From Candidatus Omnitrophota bacterium (GTDB lineage Bacteria; Omnitrophota; Gorgyraeia; Tantalellales; Tantalellaceae), in NCBI GenBank assembly GCA_028717825.1, contig JAQUNB010000034.1, positions 1 to 8,911 of the forward strand: DNA of 8,911 nucleotides, in the 5' to 3' direction. A program made the translations under genes and the position numbers. This document shows positions 1 to 6,250 of the stretch, piece after piece. Position 1 is the stretch's first letter. Every line of letters begins with the position of its first letter. Under the pieces are notes generated by a model, which saw nothing but the letters and a program-made list of their open reading frames with translations, was not told the origin of the DNA and searched no databases.

Positions 1-45
1 GTGGAAAAGGTATGATTAAAATAACATTTCCGATGATAAAAATAC

Positions 46-75
46 TTTGTGAAATAGATCTATTTATTTTTCACA
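46..75. promoter_or_regulatory. Inverted repeat upstream of the membrane-protein/phosphatase block
   Basis: TTTGTGAAA and TTTTCACA face each other around a perfect 14-bp palindrome, AAATAGATCTATTT (52-65). The outer arms resemble Rex half-sites (TTGTGAA/TTCACA), but they are 16 bp apart instead of 4, so this is not a canonical Rex operator. It lies about 90 bp before the chosen start of the first gene, a reasonable place for a regulatory site. No convincing -35/-10 pair was seen with it. The symmetry is visible; any regulatory role is inference. Confidence 0.25.
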
Positions 76-163
76 CGTAATTAATGGAATGATCTGGGCG
101 GCCAAGGCGGAAAGCCGGCTTTGGGCGGCACTAAAGTTTCTTATGGCGGGAAAGAGAGAAGTT

Positions 164-538
164 ATGCTTAAACATATTACGATAGGATTGCTTGTCCCAT
201 TTTGTATTTTTATTTTTTATTACATAAGGAACGGGTGGAAAATAAACAGCGATATTTTGTCGAAAATGCCGTTAATTTTCTTGGGATGCATGCTGTGGAG
301 TTTTGTGCCGAGTATCGTGAATGGTCTGCCCCTAGGCTTTGTTAAGGAGATTGTGTGCGATTTTTATATCAGCAACATATTCTTTTTTTATGGGATACTT
401 AATAGACTGAATAGAACAGGGTCAACTTTTGGTCTGGCGATGATATTGGTTATATTTTTTACTATGATCATTATTTTCGCGCATCACTTAAAAATCCAAG
501 AAAGAGAAATTGATCATTTAAGGAAGGGGAAAAAATAA
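164..538 (+). CDS. Small multi-pass membrane protein, paralogue of the N-terminal domain of the next gene
   Basis: I do not recognise a named family. The start at 164 is preferred over in-frame ATGs at 89 and 143: it has a purine-rich AAAGAGAGAAG just upstream, and the protein then begins MLKHITIG, which aligns with MHTAIG at the start of the neighbour. The 124-residue product has three hydrophobic segments (about residues 5-22, 35-50 and 88-107) and a charged C-terminal tail. It matches the first ~125 residues of the downstream protein in order: HITIG/HTAIG, then F.GC.LW..VP/IFCGIWAEVP, then ISNIFFFYG/YADIFFFHG, then a last helix followed by I...Q..ID. The neighbour's polar motif residues are replaced here (VPDLPR becomes VPSIVN, FFHG becomes FFYG), which suggests a diverged or non-catalytic copy. 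Its stop codon directly abuts the next start, so the two are probably co-translated. Confidence 0.7.
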   Translation: MLKHITIGLLVPFCIFIFYYIRNGWKINSDILSKMPLIFLGCMLWSFVPSIVNGLPLGFVKEIVCDFYISNIFFFYGILNRLNRTGSTFGLAMILVIFFTMIIIFAHHLKIQEREIDHLRKGKK

Positions 539-1720
539 ATGTCACTCCCGTCCATGCATACCGCAATAGGGATGAGTTTCCCTTTTTTTGTAACGGCAAG
601 TATATATTTTAAAATCAGGAAAGTTACCAGTAAGCTGCTTGTTGCGGCAACTTTCTTGATGATTTTTTGCGGGATCTGGGCCGAAGTGCCGGATCTGCCC
701 AGATTTTTGCCGCAGAAGTATCAATATCTTGAGGATACAATAACAAGATCAAAATATGCCGATATTTTCTTTTTCCATGGATTTTTAGATACGCACCAAA
801 CCGAAGATAGAGGTTTACGAGAGGGGGCTGTTGCGATATTCGCGATGTTCTTTCTTATCCTTTTTGCTTCTGCAAAAACGATCCGAGACAACCAGAAAAA
901 AATAGATGCTTTTAAGGATGTTGACCGGGGAAAAGAGATCCAAGGAGGTCTCGCGAAAATACACATCAAATATAACGGGATCACTGATCTGCATTGCCAT
1001 ATTTTGCCAGGGATCGATGATGGCCCTGAAACCATCGAAGAATCCGTTGAGATGTGTAAGCGTATGGTCGAGATGGGGTTTAAGCATGTTGTAGCGACGC
1101 CGCACATTCCATGGAAAGGTAGCGACCAAATAGGGAAGATCGTAATCTCCTTCAACTCGCTCAAAGAACAAATAGAAAGAGAAGAGATCTTGCTGCGTCT
1201 TTCTCTCGGGGCTGACATAAAAATAGATTATGATCTAGTTGAAAAGTTAAAAACAGGCGGTTTTCTCACTGTAGCAAATAGCCGATACTTTTTGCTGGAG
1301 CCGGAAGATTTTATTGTTCCCAGTGGTTTTGAGGATTTTTTGGCAAGATGCATAAAAGCGGGTTTTTATCCCATTATAACTCATCCGGAGAGAAGCAGCG
1401 CTTTTCAGGATGATTTTGAACGAATGAAAAAGATCGCTGAGATGGATGTTTTAATTCAAGTTACTACCTGCAGTTTGTCGGGAGAAATGGGCGGGAAAGT
1501 GCAAAAAGCAGCGGTACGTTTATTGGAACAAGGGATCGCTGATGTGTTAGTGTCTGATGCCCATTCCAAGACGTTTCGTCTGGAGAGATTTTTTGAAGGG
1601 TTACTGGAAGCTGAAAACATAGTGGGGGAAGAAAAAGTGAAGAAGATGGTCCATACTGTGCCGCAAATGGTCATCGAAAACGCGAATATTCAGGATATTA
1701 AATCAGTAAGCAGGGGATAA
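539..1720 (+). CDS. Membrane-domain fusion to CpsB/YwqE-type PHP protein-tyrosine phosphatase
   Basis: Residues 1-125 form a membrane domain with hydrophobic segments near 8-25, 32-50 and 96-115 and polar motifs AEVPDLPR (48-55) and IFFFHGFLD (76-84). A charged linker follows. Residues ~146-390 are a PHP-superfamily phosphatase like CpsB/CapC/YwqE, the manganese-dependent enzymes that dephosphorylate bacterial tyrosine kinases controlling capsule and exopolysaccharide export. Visible metal-site motifs are DLHCHILPGIDDGP (150-163, H152 and H154), ATPH (H189), THPER (H282) and SDAH (D340, H342). The usual GxE motif reads GAD (D226), a conservative swap at a metal-ligand position. Family members are normally ~250-residue soluble proteins; here the extra N-terminus would anchor the enzyme in the membrane. 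The ribosome site AAGGAAGGGG lies before the ATG. No tyrosine kinase is in view. The phosphatase assignment is strong; the membrane domain's role is unknown. Confidence 0.88.
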   Translation: MSLPSMHTAIGMSFPFFVTASIYFKIRKVTSKLLVAATFLMIFCGIWAEVPDLPRFLPQKYQYLEDTITRSKYADIFFFHGFLDTHQTEDRGLREGAVAIFAMFFLILFASAKTIRDNQKKIDAFKDVDRGKEIQGGLAKIHIKYNGITDLHCHILPGIDDGPETIEESVEMCKRMVEMGFKHVVATPHIPWKGSDQIGKIVISFNSLKEQIEREEILLRLSLGADIKIDYDLVEKLKTGGFLTVANSRYFLLEPEDFIVPSGFEDFLARCIKAGFYPIITHPERSSAFQDDFERMKKIAEMDVLIQVTTCSLSGEMGGKVQKAAVRLLEQGIADVLVSDAHSKTFRLERFFEGLLEAENIVGEEKVKKMVHTVPQMVIENANIQDIKSVSRG

Positions 1721-1741
1721 TGCCTCCGAAAGGGTAAAACC

Positions 1742-2725
1742 ATGAAGAAAAAAGCTTTTATTACGGGGATAACCGGGCAGGACGGGTCTTATTTGGCGGA
1801 ATTTTTGATCGGCAAAGGATATGAAGTGCACGGGATGGTAAGGCGCGTAGCTCTCGAAGACCCGGAATCAAGGATGCATAGGATAGCGCATATCCTTGAT
1901 AAACTAATACTGCATTCGGGATCTTTGGAAAGTTACGCAAGTGTTTTTAATATTATCGAAGCGATAAAACCGGACGAATGTTATCATCTCGCGGCCCAAA
2001 GTTTTGTGAGTTACTCGTTCGAGGATGAATTTTCGACGTTAAATACGAATATAAACGGGACACTTTTTGTCTTGTCGGCGCTTAAACAGAAAGCTCCGCA
2101 CTGTAAATTTTATTTTGCGGGGTCATCAGAAATGTTCGGTCTTGTAAGCATGTCGCCGCAGAACGAGAACACGCCTTTTCATCCGCGCTCTCCGTATGGT
2201 GTCTCGAAAACAGCAGGCTTTTATATAACCCAGAATTATCGTGAGGCATATAATATGTTTGCCTGCAACGGCATTCTTTTTAACCATGAATCCCCCCGCC
2301 GCGGTTTCGAGTTTGTAACAAAAAAGATAACTAGAGGTGTAGCCAAGATCAAGCTAGGGCTCGATAAAAAATTAGCCTTGGGGAACCTTGACGCTAAAAG
2401 GGATTGGGGATATTCACCAGAATATGTCGAGGCAATGTGGATTATGCTCCAGCAGACGCGACCCGAGGATTTTGTTATCGCCACAGGCGAAACACATTCG
2501 GTAGGGGAGTTTGCGGAAGAAGCGTTCAGGTATGCAGGGCTCAACTGGAAAGATCATATCGAAGTCGATAAAAATTTTTATAGACCCGCAGAAGTCTTTG
2601 ATCTAAAGGGTGATTACACGAAAGCGAAAAAGATCTTACGCTGGGAACCCAAGGTCAGGTTCAAAGAGCTTGTGAGAATAATGGTTGATGCGGATATAAA
2701 ATTTTTCGAAAAGATAAAAAGATAA
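1742..2725 (+). CDS. gmd: GDP-mannose 4,6-dehydratase
   Basis: This extended short-chain dehydrogenase converts GDP-D-mannose to GDP-4-keto-6-deoxymannose, the precursor of fucose, rhamnose and related 6-deoxysugars. The nucleotide-binding motif is G9-ITG12-QDG15. The active site shows S129-E130 (in GSSEMFG, with Ser where many GMDs have Thr) and Y152...K156 in SPYGVSK. NHESPRRG (181-188) is a GMD hallmark, and RDWGYSPEYVEAMW and RPAEVFDLKGDYTKAK fit the family's substrate-binding C-terminal part. At 327 residues it is somewhat shorter than the ~370-residue E. coli enzyme but complete at both ends. AAAGGG upstream gives a ribosome site. It follows the phosphatase gene after 21 bp, consistent with a polysaccharide cluster. 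No epimerase/reductase partner is in the window, so the final sugar cannot be named. Confidence 0.93.
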   Translation: MKKKAFITGITGQDGSYLAEFLIGKGYEVHGMVRRVALEDPESRMHRIAHILDKLILHSGSLESYASVFNIIEAIKPDECYHLAAQSFVSYSFEDEFSTLNTNINGTLFVLSALKQKAPHCKFYFAGSSEMFGLVSMSPQNENTPFHPRSPYGVSKTAGFYITQNYREAYNMFACNGILFNHESPRRGFEFVTKKITRGVAKIKLGLDKKLALGNLDAKRDWGYSPEYVEAMWIMLQQTRPEDFVIATGETHSVGEFAEEAFRYAGLNWKDHIEVDKNFYRPAEVFDLKGDYTKAKKILRWEPKVRFKELVRIMVDADIKFFEKIKR

Positions 2726-2752
2726 CAAGGTTGTTTATTCGGAACGTTAATG

Positions 2753-2805
2753 TAGGGACGTTACCTATTTTGTTAAGCAAAATATGGATGACGTCCCTAT
2801 TTTTT
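2753..2805 (+). terminator. Rho-independent terminator after gmd, possibly a REP-like palindrome
   Basis: TAGGGACGT (2753-2761) pairs perfectly with ACGTCCCTA (2791-2799). Inside it CCTATTTTG (2764-2772) pairs with CAAAATA.GG (2778-2787, one bulged T) around the loop TTAAG. The stem runs into a T tract at 2799-2805. This is a strong intrinsic terminator that would separate the polysaccharide genes from the rex operon. The TAGGGAC...GTCCCTA ends also resemble short palindromes that are dispersed in many genomes, so it may be a repeat recruited as a terminator. That last point is inference. Confidence 0.8.
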
Positions 2806-2806
2806 C

Positions 2807-2835
2807 TTGACACGAGGCTCAAAAAGCAGTATATT
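2807..2835 (+). promoter_or_regulatory. Sigma-70-type promoter of the rex-hyp operon
   Basis: TTGACA (2807-2812, perfect -35) is followed by a 17-bp spacer and TATATT (2830-2835, five of six -10 consensus bases). Transcription would start near 2842. The -35 box begins two bases after the terminator T tract, so the two signals are packed together with no spare sequence. The 5' leader to the rex start is about 45 nt. Confidence 0.8.
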
Positions 2836-2852
2836 TGTGAAATTATGAACGA
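2835..2852. promoter_or_regulatory. Possible second, half-conserved Rex site over the -10 box
   Basis: TTGTGAA (2835-2841) is a perfect left half-site of the Rex consensus TTGTGAA-N4-TTCACAA and touches the -10 box. The right half (TGAACGA) matches only 4 of 7 positions. Binding here would block RNA polymerase directly, possibly helped by the better site 21 bp downstream, about two helical turns away. It may be chance in AT-rich sequence. Confidence 0.35.
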
Positions 2853-2855
2853 AGT

Positions 2856-2873
2856 CTGTGAAAAATATCACAA
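2856..2873. promoter_or_regulatory. Rex operator in the rex leader
   Basis: CTGTGAAAAATATCACAA matches 12 of the 14 defined positions of the Rex consensus TTGTGAA-N4-TTCACAA and contains the perfect inverted repeat TGTGA-N6-TCACA. It lies about 15-32 bp downstream of the predicted transcription start and just before the rex ribosome site. Rex genes are often autoregulated, so this probably makes the operon respond to the NADH/NAD+ ratio. Confidence 0.75.
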
Positions 2874-2887
2874 AGTATCGGAGGAAA

Positions 2888-3538
2888 ATGAGTAACAAAA
2901 AAGTCCCCGAATCGACGATATCAAGGCTTTTTCTATATCTCAGGGAAATAACGGAACTTGCCAAGATCAATATCAAGACGATCTCGTCTTCCGAGCTCGG
3001 CGATAGGACCAATTTGGGGGATGCGCAGGTCAGGAAGGATCTTGGATACTTTGGGCAATTTGGTGTAACAGGCGCCGGGTATTCAATAGCGGACCTTAAA
3101 AAGTCGCTTGAAAAGATCTTAGGCAAAGATAAAAAGTGGAATGTTGCCTTGATAGGGACCGGTCATCTTGGGACCGCGCTTTTGGCTTACTCGGGTTTTG
3201 GTCGTCACGAACTAGATATTGTCGCAGCTTTTGATGCGGATGCCAAAAAAATAGGTAAAAAATTCGGAGATATCACTGTCCGCCCTATAAGCGAACTTGA
3301 AAAACTTACGAAAGAGAAAAATATTACTCTAAGTATTATCGCCGTTCCGGCGGCGGAGGCACAGGGAGTAGCCGAAACGATAATTAAAGCCGGGATCGAA
3401 TGTATACTAAATTTTGCACCTGTCAGCTTGAACGTACCGGAAGGTGTAAAAGTCAGGAACGTGGATTTTTCGAGAGAGCTCGAGATACTTTCGTATTTTG
3501 CAGCGAATAAAGGTAACGGTAGGGAAACTTTAAAATGA
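2888..3538 (+). CDS. rex: Redox-sensing transcriptional repressor Rex
   Basis: Rex binds its operator when NADH is low and releases it when NADH rises, derepressing fermentation and hydrogen-metabolism genes. The 216-residue protein has the N-terminal winged-helix domain, with SSELGDRTNLGDAQVRKDL followed by YFGQFGVTGAGY (about 33-65). A Rossmann NAD(H) domain begins at VALIGTGHLG (86-95, GxGxxG at 90-95). The C-terminal family signature runs NFAPVSLNVPEGVKV then VDFSRELEILSYF. The ATG at 2888 is chosen over an in-frame GTG at 2858 because GGAGG lies at 2880-2884 and the protein then starts at the usual family position; the GTG start would also lie inside the operator. The SD-to-ATG spacing is short. 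Its stop overlaps the hypF start (ATGA), tying the regulator to the hydrogenase-maturation genes. Confidence 0.95.
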   Translation: MSNKKVPESTISRLFLYLREITELAKINIKTISSSELGDRTNLGDAQVRKDLGYFGQFGVTGAGYSIADLKKSLEKILGKDKKWNVALIGTGHLGTALLAYSGFGRHELDIVAAFDADAKKIGKKFGDITVRPISELEKLTKEKNITLSIIAVPAAEAQGVAETIIKAGIECILNFAPVSLNVPEGVKVRNVDFSRELEILSYFAANKGNGRETLK

Positions 3539-4623
3539 AGACCATAGTAGCGCTTGGCACGGAAAATAAAACATCTTTTTCGGTGGTGTCAAAAGGGAAC
3601 TTGTTCACAAGCGGGGCTTTTTGCCAGCTTAGCGATGTCGATAAGTTCAATGAATATGAAAAGGCCATAAAGTCACATTTGGCCAGCGAAAAAGTAAAAC
3701 CGGATGTAATCGTTTGCGACATGCATCCGGATTACGCTTCGACAGCTCTTGCCGAAACGTTATTTTCTCATAACAAAAAGTCGAGACTTATGAAGGTCCA
3801 GCATCATTTCGCGCATATAGTGTCCGCTATTACCGATAACGCTATCAAGGGTAAGGTTATCGGAGTATCTTTTGACGGGACAGGATACGGTGATGACGGA
3901 AATTTATGGGGAAGCGAGTTCTTGATCTGCGACAAAAAAAGTTACACGCGAAAACATCATCTCGAATATGTCGCGATCCCGGGCGGGGACATTGCGATCA
4001 GCCAAGTTTGGCGGATGGCGCTGTCTTATCTGTATCATGCTTACGGAGAAGGTTTTACCGATGTCAATACGCCGCTATTAAAGCGGATACAAAAAGAAAA
4101 AGTGAAAATAATAAAAGAAATGCTGGTAAAAAAGATAAATTCTCCGCTAAGTTCAAGCGCGGGCAGGCTTTTTGACGCCGTTTCGTCATTGACAGGGCTG
4201 TGTGATGTCGCGAAGAGCGAAGCGGAAGGGGCAATGCTACTTGAGAAAATAGCCGACCTAAAGATAACGGATACATATAGTTATGTGGTTGACAGAGAAA
4301 GAATAATAGTGTCAAGGATGATAAAAGAGATAGATGAAGATATTAATAATGGGGCTGCATTGTCTTTTGTAAGCGCGAAATTCCACAACACGGTCGGCGA
4401 GATCATTTATGATGTCAGCTCTCGAATATATAGAGAAACCGGGATAGACAAGGTTCTTGTCTCCGGCGGATGTTTCCAGAATAGATACCTTGTCGATTAT
4501 ATAGAGAATAAATTTACCGGTTCGAAGCTTAAACTTTATAAGCATAAAAATTTTCCTACGACGGACATGAATATTTCGATCGGTCAGGCGATCGTGGCGG
4601 CGAGTGCTGCTGGTGACGAATGA
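3535..4623 (+). CDS. hypF: HypF C-terminal (Kae1-like carbamoyltransferase) half only
   Basis: HypF makes the thiocarboxamide on the HypE C-terminal cysteine that becomes the cyanide ligands of NiFe hydrogenase. Full-length HypF (~750 residues) has acylphosphatase, zinc-finger, YrdC-like and Kae1-like domains. This 362-residue protein starts at the beginning of the Kae1-like half (VALGTENKTSF) and lacks the first three. The Kae1-like motifs are present: CDMHPDY (61-67), VQHHFAH (88-94), FDGTGYGDDGNLWG (113-126), PGGDIAI..VWRMA (149-162), SSAGRLFDAV (207-216), VSGGCFQN near 310 and a final TTDMNISIGQA. There is no interrupted upstream half: the gene begins inside the rex stop codon (ATGA overlap), so the short form looks native. 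A separate protein supplying carbamoyl-adenylate would be needed elsewhere in the genome. Alternatives such as a TsaD or TobZ-like carbamoyltransferase are less likely beside hypCDEAB. Confidence 0.88.
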   Translation: MKTIVALGTENKTSFSVVSKGNLFTSGAFCQLSDVDKFNEYEKAIKSHLASEKVKPDVIVCDMHPDYASTALAETLFSHNKKSRLMKVQHHFAHIVSAITDNAIKGKVIGVSFDGTGYGDDGNLWGSEFLICDKKSYTRKHHLEYVAIPGGDIAISQVWRMALSYLYHAYGEGFTDVNTPLLKRIQKEKVKIIKEMLVKKINSPLSSSAGRLFDAVSSLTGLCDVAKSEAEGAMLLEKIADLKITDTYSYVVDRERIIVSRMIKEIDEDINNGAALSFVSAKFHNTVGEIIYDVSSRIYRETGIDKVLVSGGCFQNRYLVDYIENKFTGSKLKLYKHKNFPTTDMNISIGQAIVAASAAGDE

Positions 4624-4650
4624 TGCATGGCGCGGAGCGCCGGGTGGAAC

Positions 4651-4744
4651 GAAGGTTACATAAGGTTAATTTAGGTTGTACTTTTCGCAATGGCGTAACG
4701 TAACCTCTTGTAACATTGATTAACTTGAATTAACATCGAGTAAC
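4651..4744. repeat. 10-bp phased GTTA/TAAC array in opposing orientation
   Basis: Three decamers carry GGTTA, GGTTA and GGTTG at 4651-4660, 4661-4670 and 4671-4680. After a 20-bp centre, TAAC recurs exactly every 10 bp at 4701, 4711, 4721, 4731 and 4741, with an extra out-of-phase TAAC at 4696. TAAC is the reverse complement of GTTA, so the two groups face each other. A small GGCGC-GGA-GCGCC hairpin (4629-4641) precedes them. The array fills the hypF-hypC gap and ends about 32 bp before hypC. No convincing promoter was seen within it. It could be a decayed dispersed palindrome or a regulator-binding array; the sequence alone does not decide. Confidence 0.65.
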
Positions 4745-4775
4745 GTGGGCTGCGGGCCGAGAAATGGGAGACGAG

Positions 4776-4994
4776 ATGTGCTGGAGTGTGCCGGGAAAAA
4801 TAATCAATATTAAAGGGAAGACCGCCGAGGTGGAGGTGTCGGGTATTGTAAAAAACATCTCTTTGGATCTTCTGAAGGAAGCTTCTCGCGGCGACTACGT
4901 GCTTGTACACGCCGGATATGCTATCCAGAAAGTTGATGAGGCTGACGCGAAATTCACCATAGAATTTTTTAATAACAAGGGAAAAAATGTTTAA
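4776..4994 (+). CDS. hypC: Hydrogenase maturation chaperone HypC
   Basis: HypC (HypC/HybG/HupF family) works with HypD to hold the Fe(CN)2CO unit and deliver it to the hydrogenase large-subunit precursor. The ATG at 4776 is chosen over the in-frame ATG at 4764 because it gives the required N-terminus MCWSVPGK, with the essential Cys2 exposed after Met removal. GGGAG (4766-4770) then sits at a good 5-nt distance as ribosome site. The 72-residue product is a normal length for the family and continues with a small beta-barrel pattern (GKTAEVEVSGIVKNISLDLL, then GDYVLVHAGYAIQKVDEADA). Trp3 is unusual, since Leu is common there. It overlaps hypD by 8 bp, consistent with coupled translation of two proteins that form a complex. 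Confidence 0.95.
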   Translation: MCWSVPGKIINIKGKTAEVEVSGIVKNISLDLLKEASRGDYVLVHAGYAIQKVDEADAKFTIEFFNNKGKNV

Positions 4995-6072
4995 GTTTGT
5001 CGATGAATACAGGGACAAAGATCTTTGCCGACGCCTCGCGGAAGGGATAATAGGTATATCAAAAAAACCTTTCACGATAATGGAAGTCTGCGGCGGGCAT
5101 ACCATGTCCATAAGGAAGAACGGGATACATAAACTTATAGGAAGCAACATAAAACTTGTCTCGGGACCGGGCTGCCCTGTATGCGTGACAAGCCAGAAAG
5201 ACATAGATAAGGCCATAGCGTTGGCGCGGCTCAATAATGTCGTCGTCTGTACTTTTGGGGATATGGTCGATGTTCCCGGGACAAGCGTCACGCTCGCGGA
5301 GGTAAAAGCGGAAAAAGGGAACGTAAGGGTAGTTTATTCAGTACAGGATGTCCTTTCGTTCGCGAAGAATGAGCCGGATAAACATTTTGTTTTTATAGGT
5401 ATAGGATTTGAGACGACCGCTCCTACTATTGCCGCCGCGATCATGCAGGCAAAAGCGGAAAAGATAAAAAATTTCAGCGTGCTTGCTCTTAACAAGACCA
5501 TGCCTGCGGCGTTAAAAGCCGTTCTCGAGGACAAGGACGCGAAGATTAATGCTTTGATCTCTCCGGGACATGTTAGTACGATAACAGGGACGGGTATTTA
5601 CAAGTTCATTGTCGATGATTTACGGATCTCTTGTTGTGTCGCCGGATTTGAACCGGCGGATATTCTAAGAGCGATATATCTACTTGCCGAACTCCGCGAA
5701 AATAACAAGGTAAGTCTTATCAACGCTTATGAGCGGGCCGTCAAGGAAAACGGTAATGAAAAGGCGAAATACATAATGTATGAGGTTTTTGACTCAGCCG
5801 ATGCCGAGTGGAGGGGATTCGGTGTTATACCGGCGAGCGGTCTCAGGATCAGGAAAGAGTTCGCTGATCTTGACGCGGAAAAAATCTTTAAAATAGATGT
5901 CGGCGCGTCAAAGGAAATAAAGGGATGTATTTGCGGCGACATCCTGAGAGGCATAAAAGAGCCGAAGAACTGTAAACTTTTCGGCCAGAAATGTACTCCC
6001 ATGAAGCCGCAAGGCGCATGCATGGTCTCAAGCGAAGGGACCTGCGCCGCATGGTATAAGTATGGGGAATAA
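4987..6072 (+). CDS. hypD: Hydrogenase maturation scaffold HypD
   Basis: HypD is the iron-sulfur scaffold on which, with HypC, the iron receives its CN and CO ligands. The conserved motifs are EVCGGHT (33-39, C35), SGPGCPVCVT (59-68, C63 and C66, the redox-active pair), FGDMVDVPG, IGFETTAPT and GFEPADIL. The C-terminal region carries cysteines 314, 316, 329, 336, 345 and 353, including ACMVSSEGTCAAWY, which houses the [4Fe-4S] cluster. The central motif reads DMVDVPGT where many HypDs have D(M)xRVPGS, a local deviation with Asp in place of Arg. At 361 residues the length is typical. AAGGGA precedes the start, which lies inside the end of hypC. Confidence 0.96.
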   Translation: MFKFVDEYRDKDLCRRLAEGIIGISKKPFTIMEVCGGHTMSIRKNGIHKLIGSNIKLVSGPGCPVCVTSQKDIDKAIALARLNNVVVCTFGDMVDVPGTSVTLAEVKAEKGNVRVVYSVQDVLSFAKNEPDKHFVFIGIGFETTAPTIAAAIMQAKAEKIKNFSVLALNKTMPAALKAVLEDKDAKINALISPGHVSTITGTGIYKFIVDDLRISCCVAGFEPADILRAIYLLAELRENNKVSLINAYERAVKENGNEKAKYIMYEVFDSADAEWRGFGVIPASGLRIRKEFADLDAEKIFKIDVGASKEIKGCICGDILRGIKEPKNCKLFGQKCTPMKPQGACMVSSEGTCAAWYKYGE

Positions 6073-6113
6073 TTTGAGAGTAAAAAAGACTCGGTGGCGT
6101 GACAAACTACTTT

Positions 6114-6213
6114 GATTTTTTACGGGTCCTGTCAGCAGATATTCTGCGCGCATCCGCTCCCCTGCGGGGGATTGTGCTGTGCTCGAATTATCTGCTGCCG
6201 CCCATAAAAAGTC
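6114..6213. repeat. 100-bp nested palindrome between hypD and hypE
   Basis: The outer arms GATTTTTTACGGG (6114-6126) and CCCATAAAAAGTC (6201-6213) pair with wobbles. A perfect 9-bp pair follows: CAGCAGATA (6133-6141) with TATCTGCTG (6189-6197). Further in, GCGCA can pair with TGTGC, and the centre CCCC-TGC-GGGG (6159-6169) forms a tight hairpin. The RNA would fold into one long imperfect stem. There is no clear T tract for termination. It may be a small non-autonomous mobile palindrome or a processing or attenuation element in the operon mRNA. AAAGACT (6085-6091) and AGTCTTT (6210-6216) could form a competing outer pairing. Confidence 0.7.
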
Positions 6214-6250
6214 TTTAAGATCCTGATGTATCAAATTTGTTGGTGAAGGT

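Noticed and set aside
12..80. 22-codon frame at the window start, and a possible tail of an upstream gene ending at 15
   Set aside because: Only four codons of the putative tail are visible, and the short frame has a poorly spaced ribosome site and no recognisable content.
89..163. N-terminal extension of the first membrane protein (starts at 89 or 143)
   Set aside because: The extension has no counterpart in the paralogous domain of the next gene, and the start at 164 has the better purine-rich upstream site.
2845..2895. 16-codon frame overlapping the rex start, as a possible leader peptide
   Set aside because: It begins only a few bases after the predicted transcription start, has no ribosome site, and coincides with the Rex operator, which explains the sequence better.
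4651..4744. CRISPR-like array
   Set aside because: The conserved unit is only 4-5 bp with 10-bp period, and there are no long repeats, no spacers and no cas genes.
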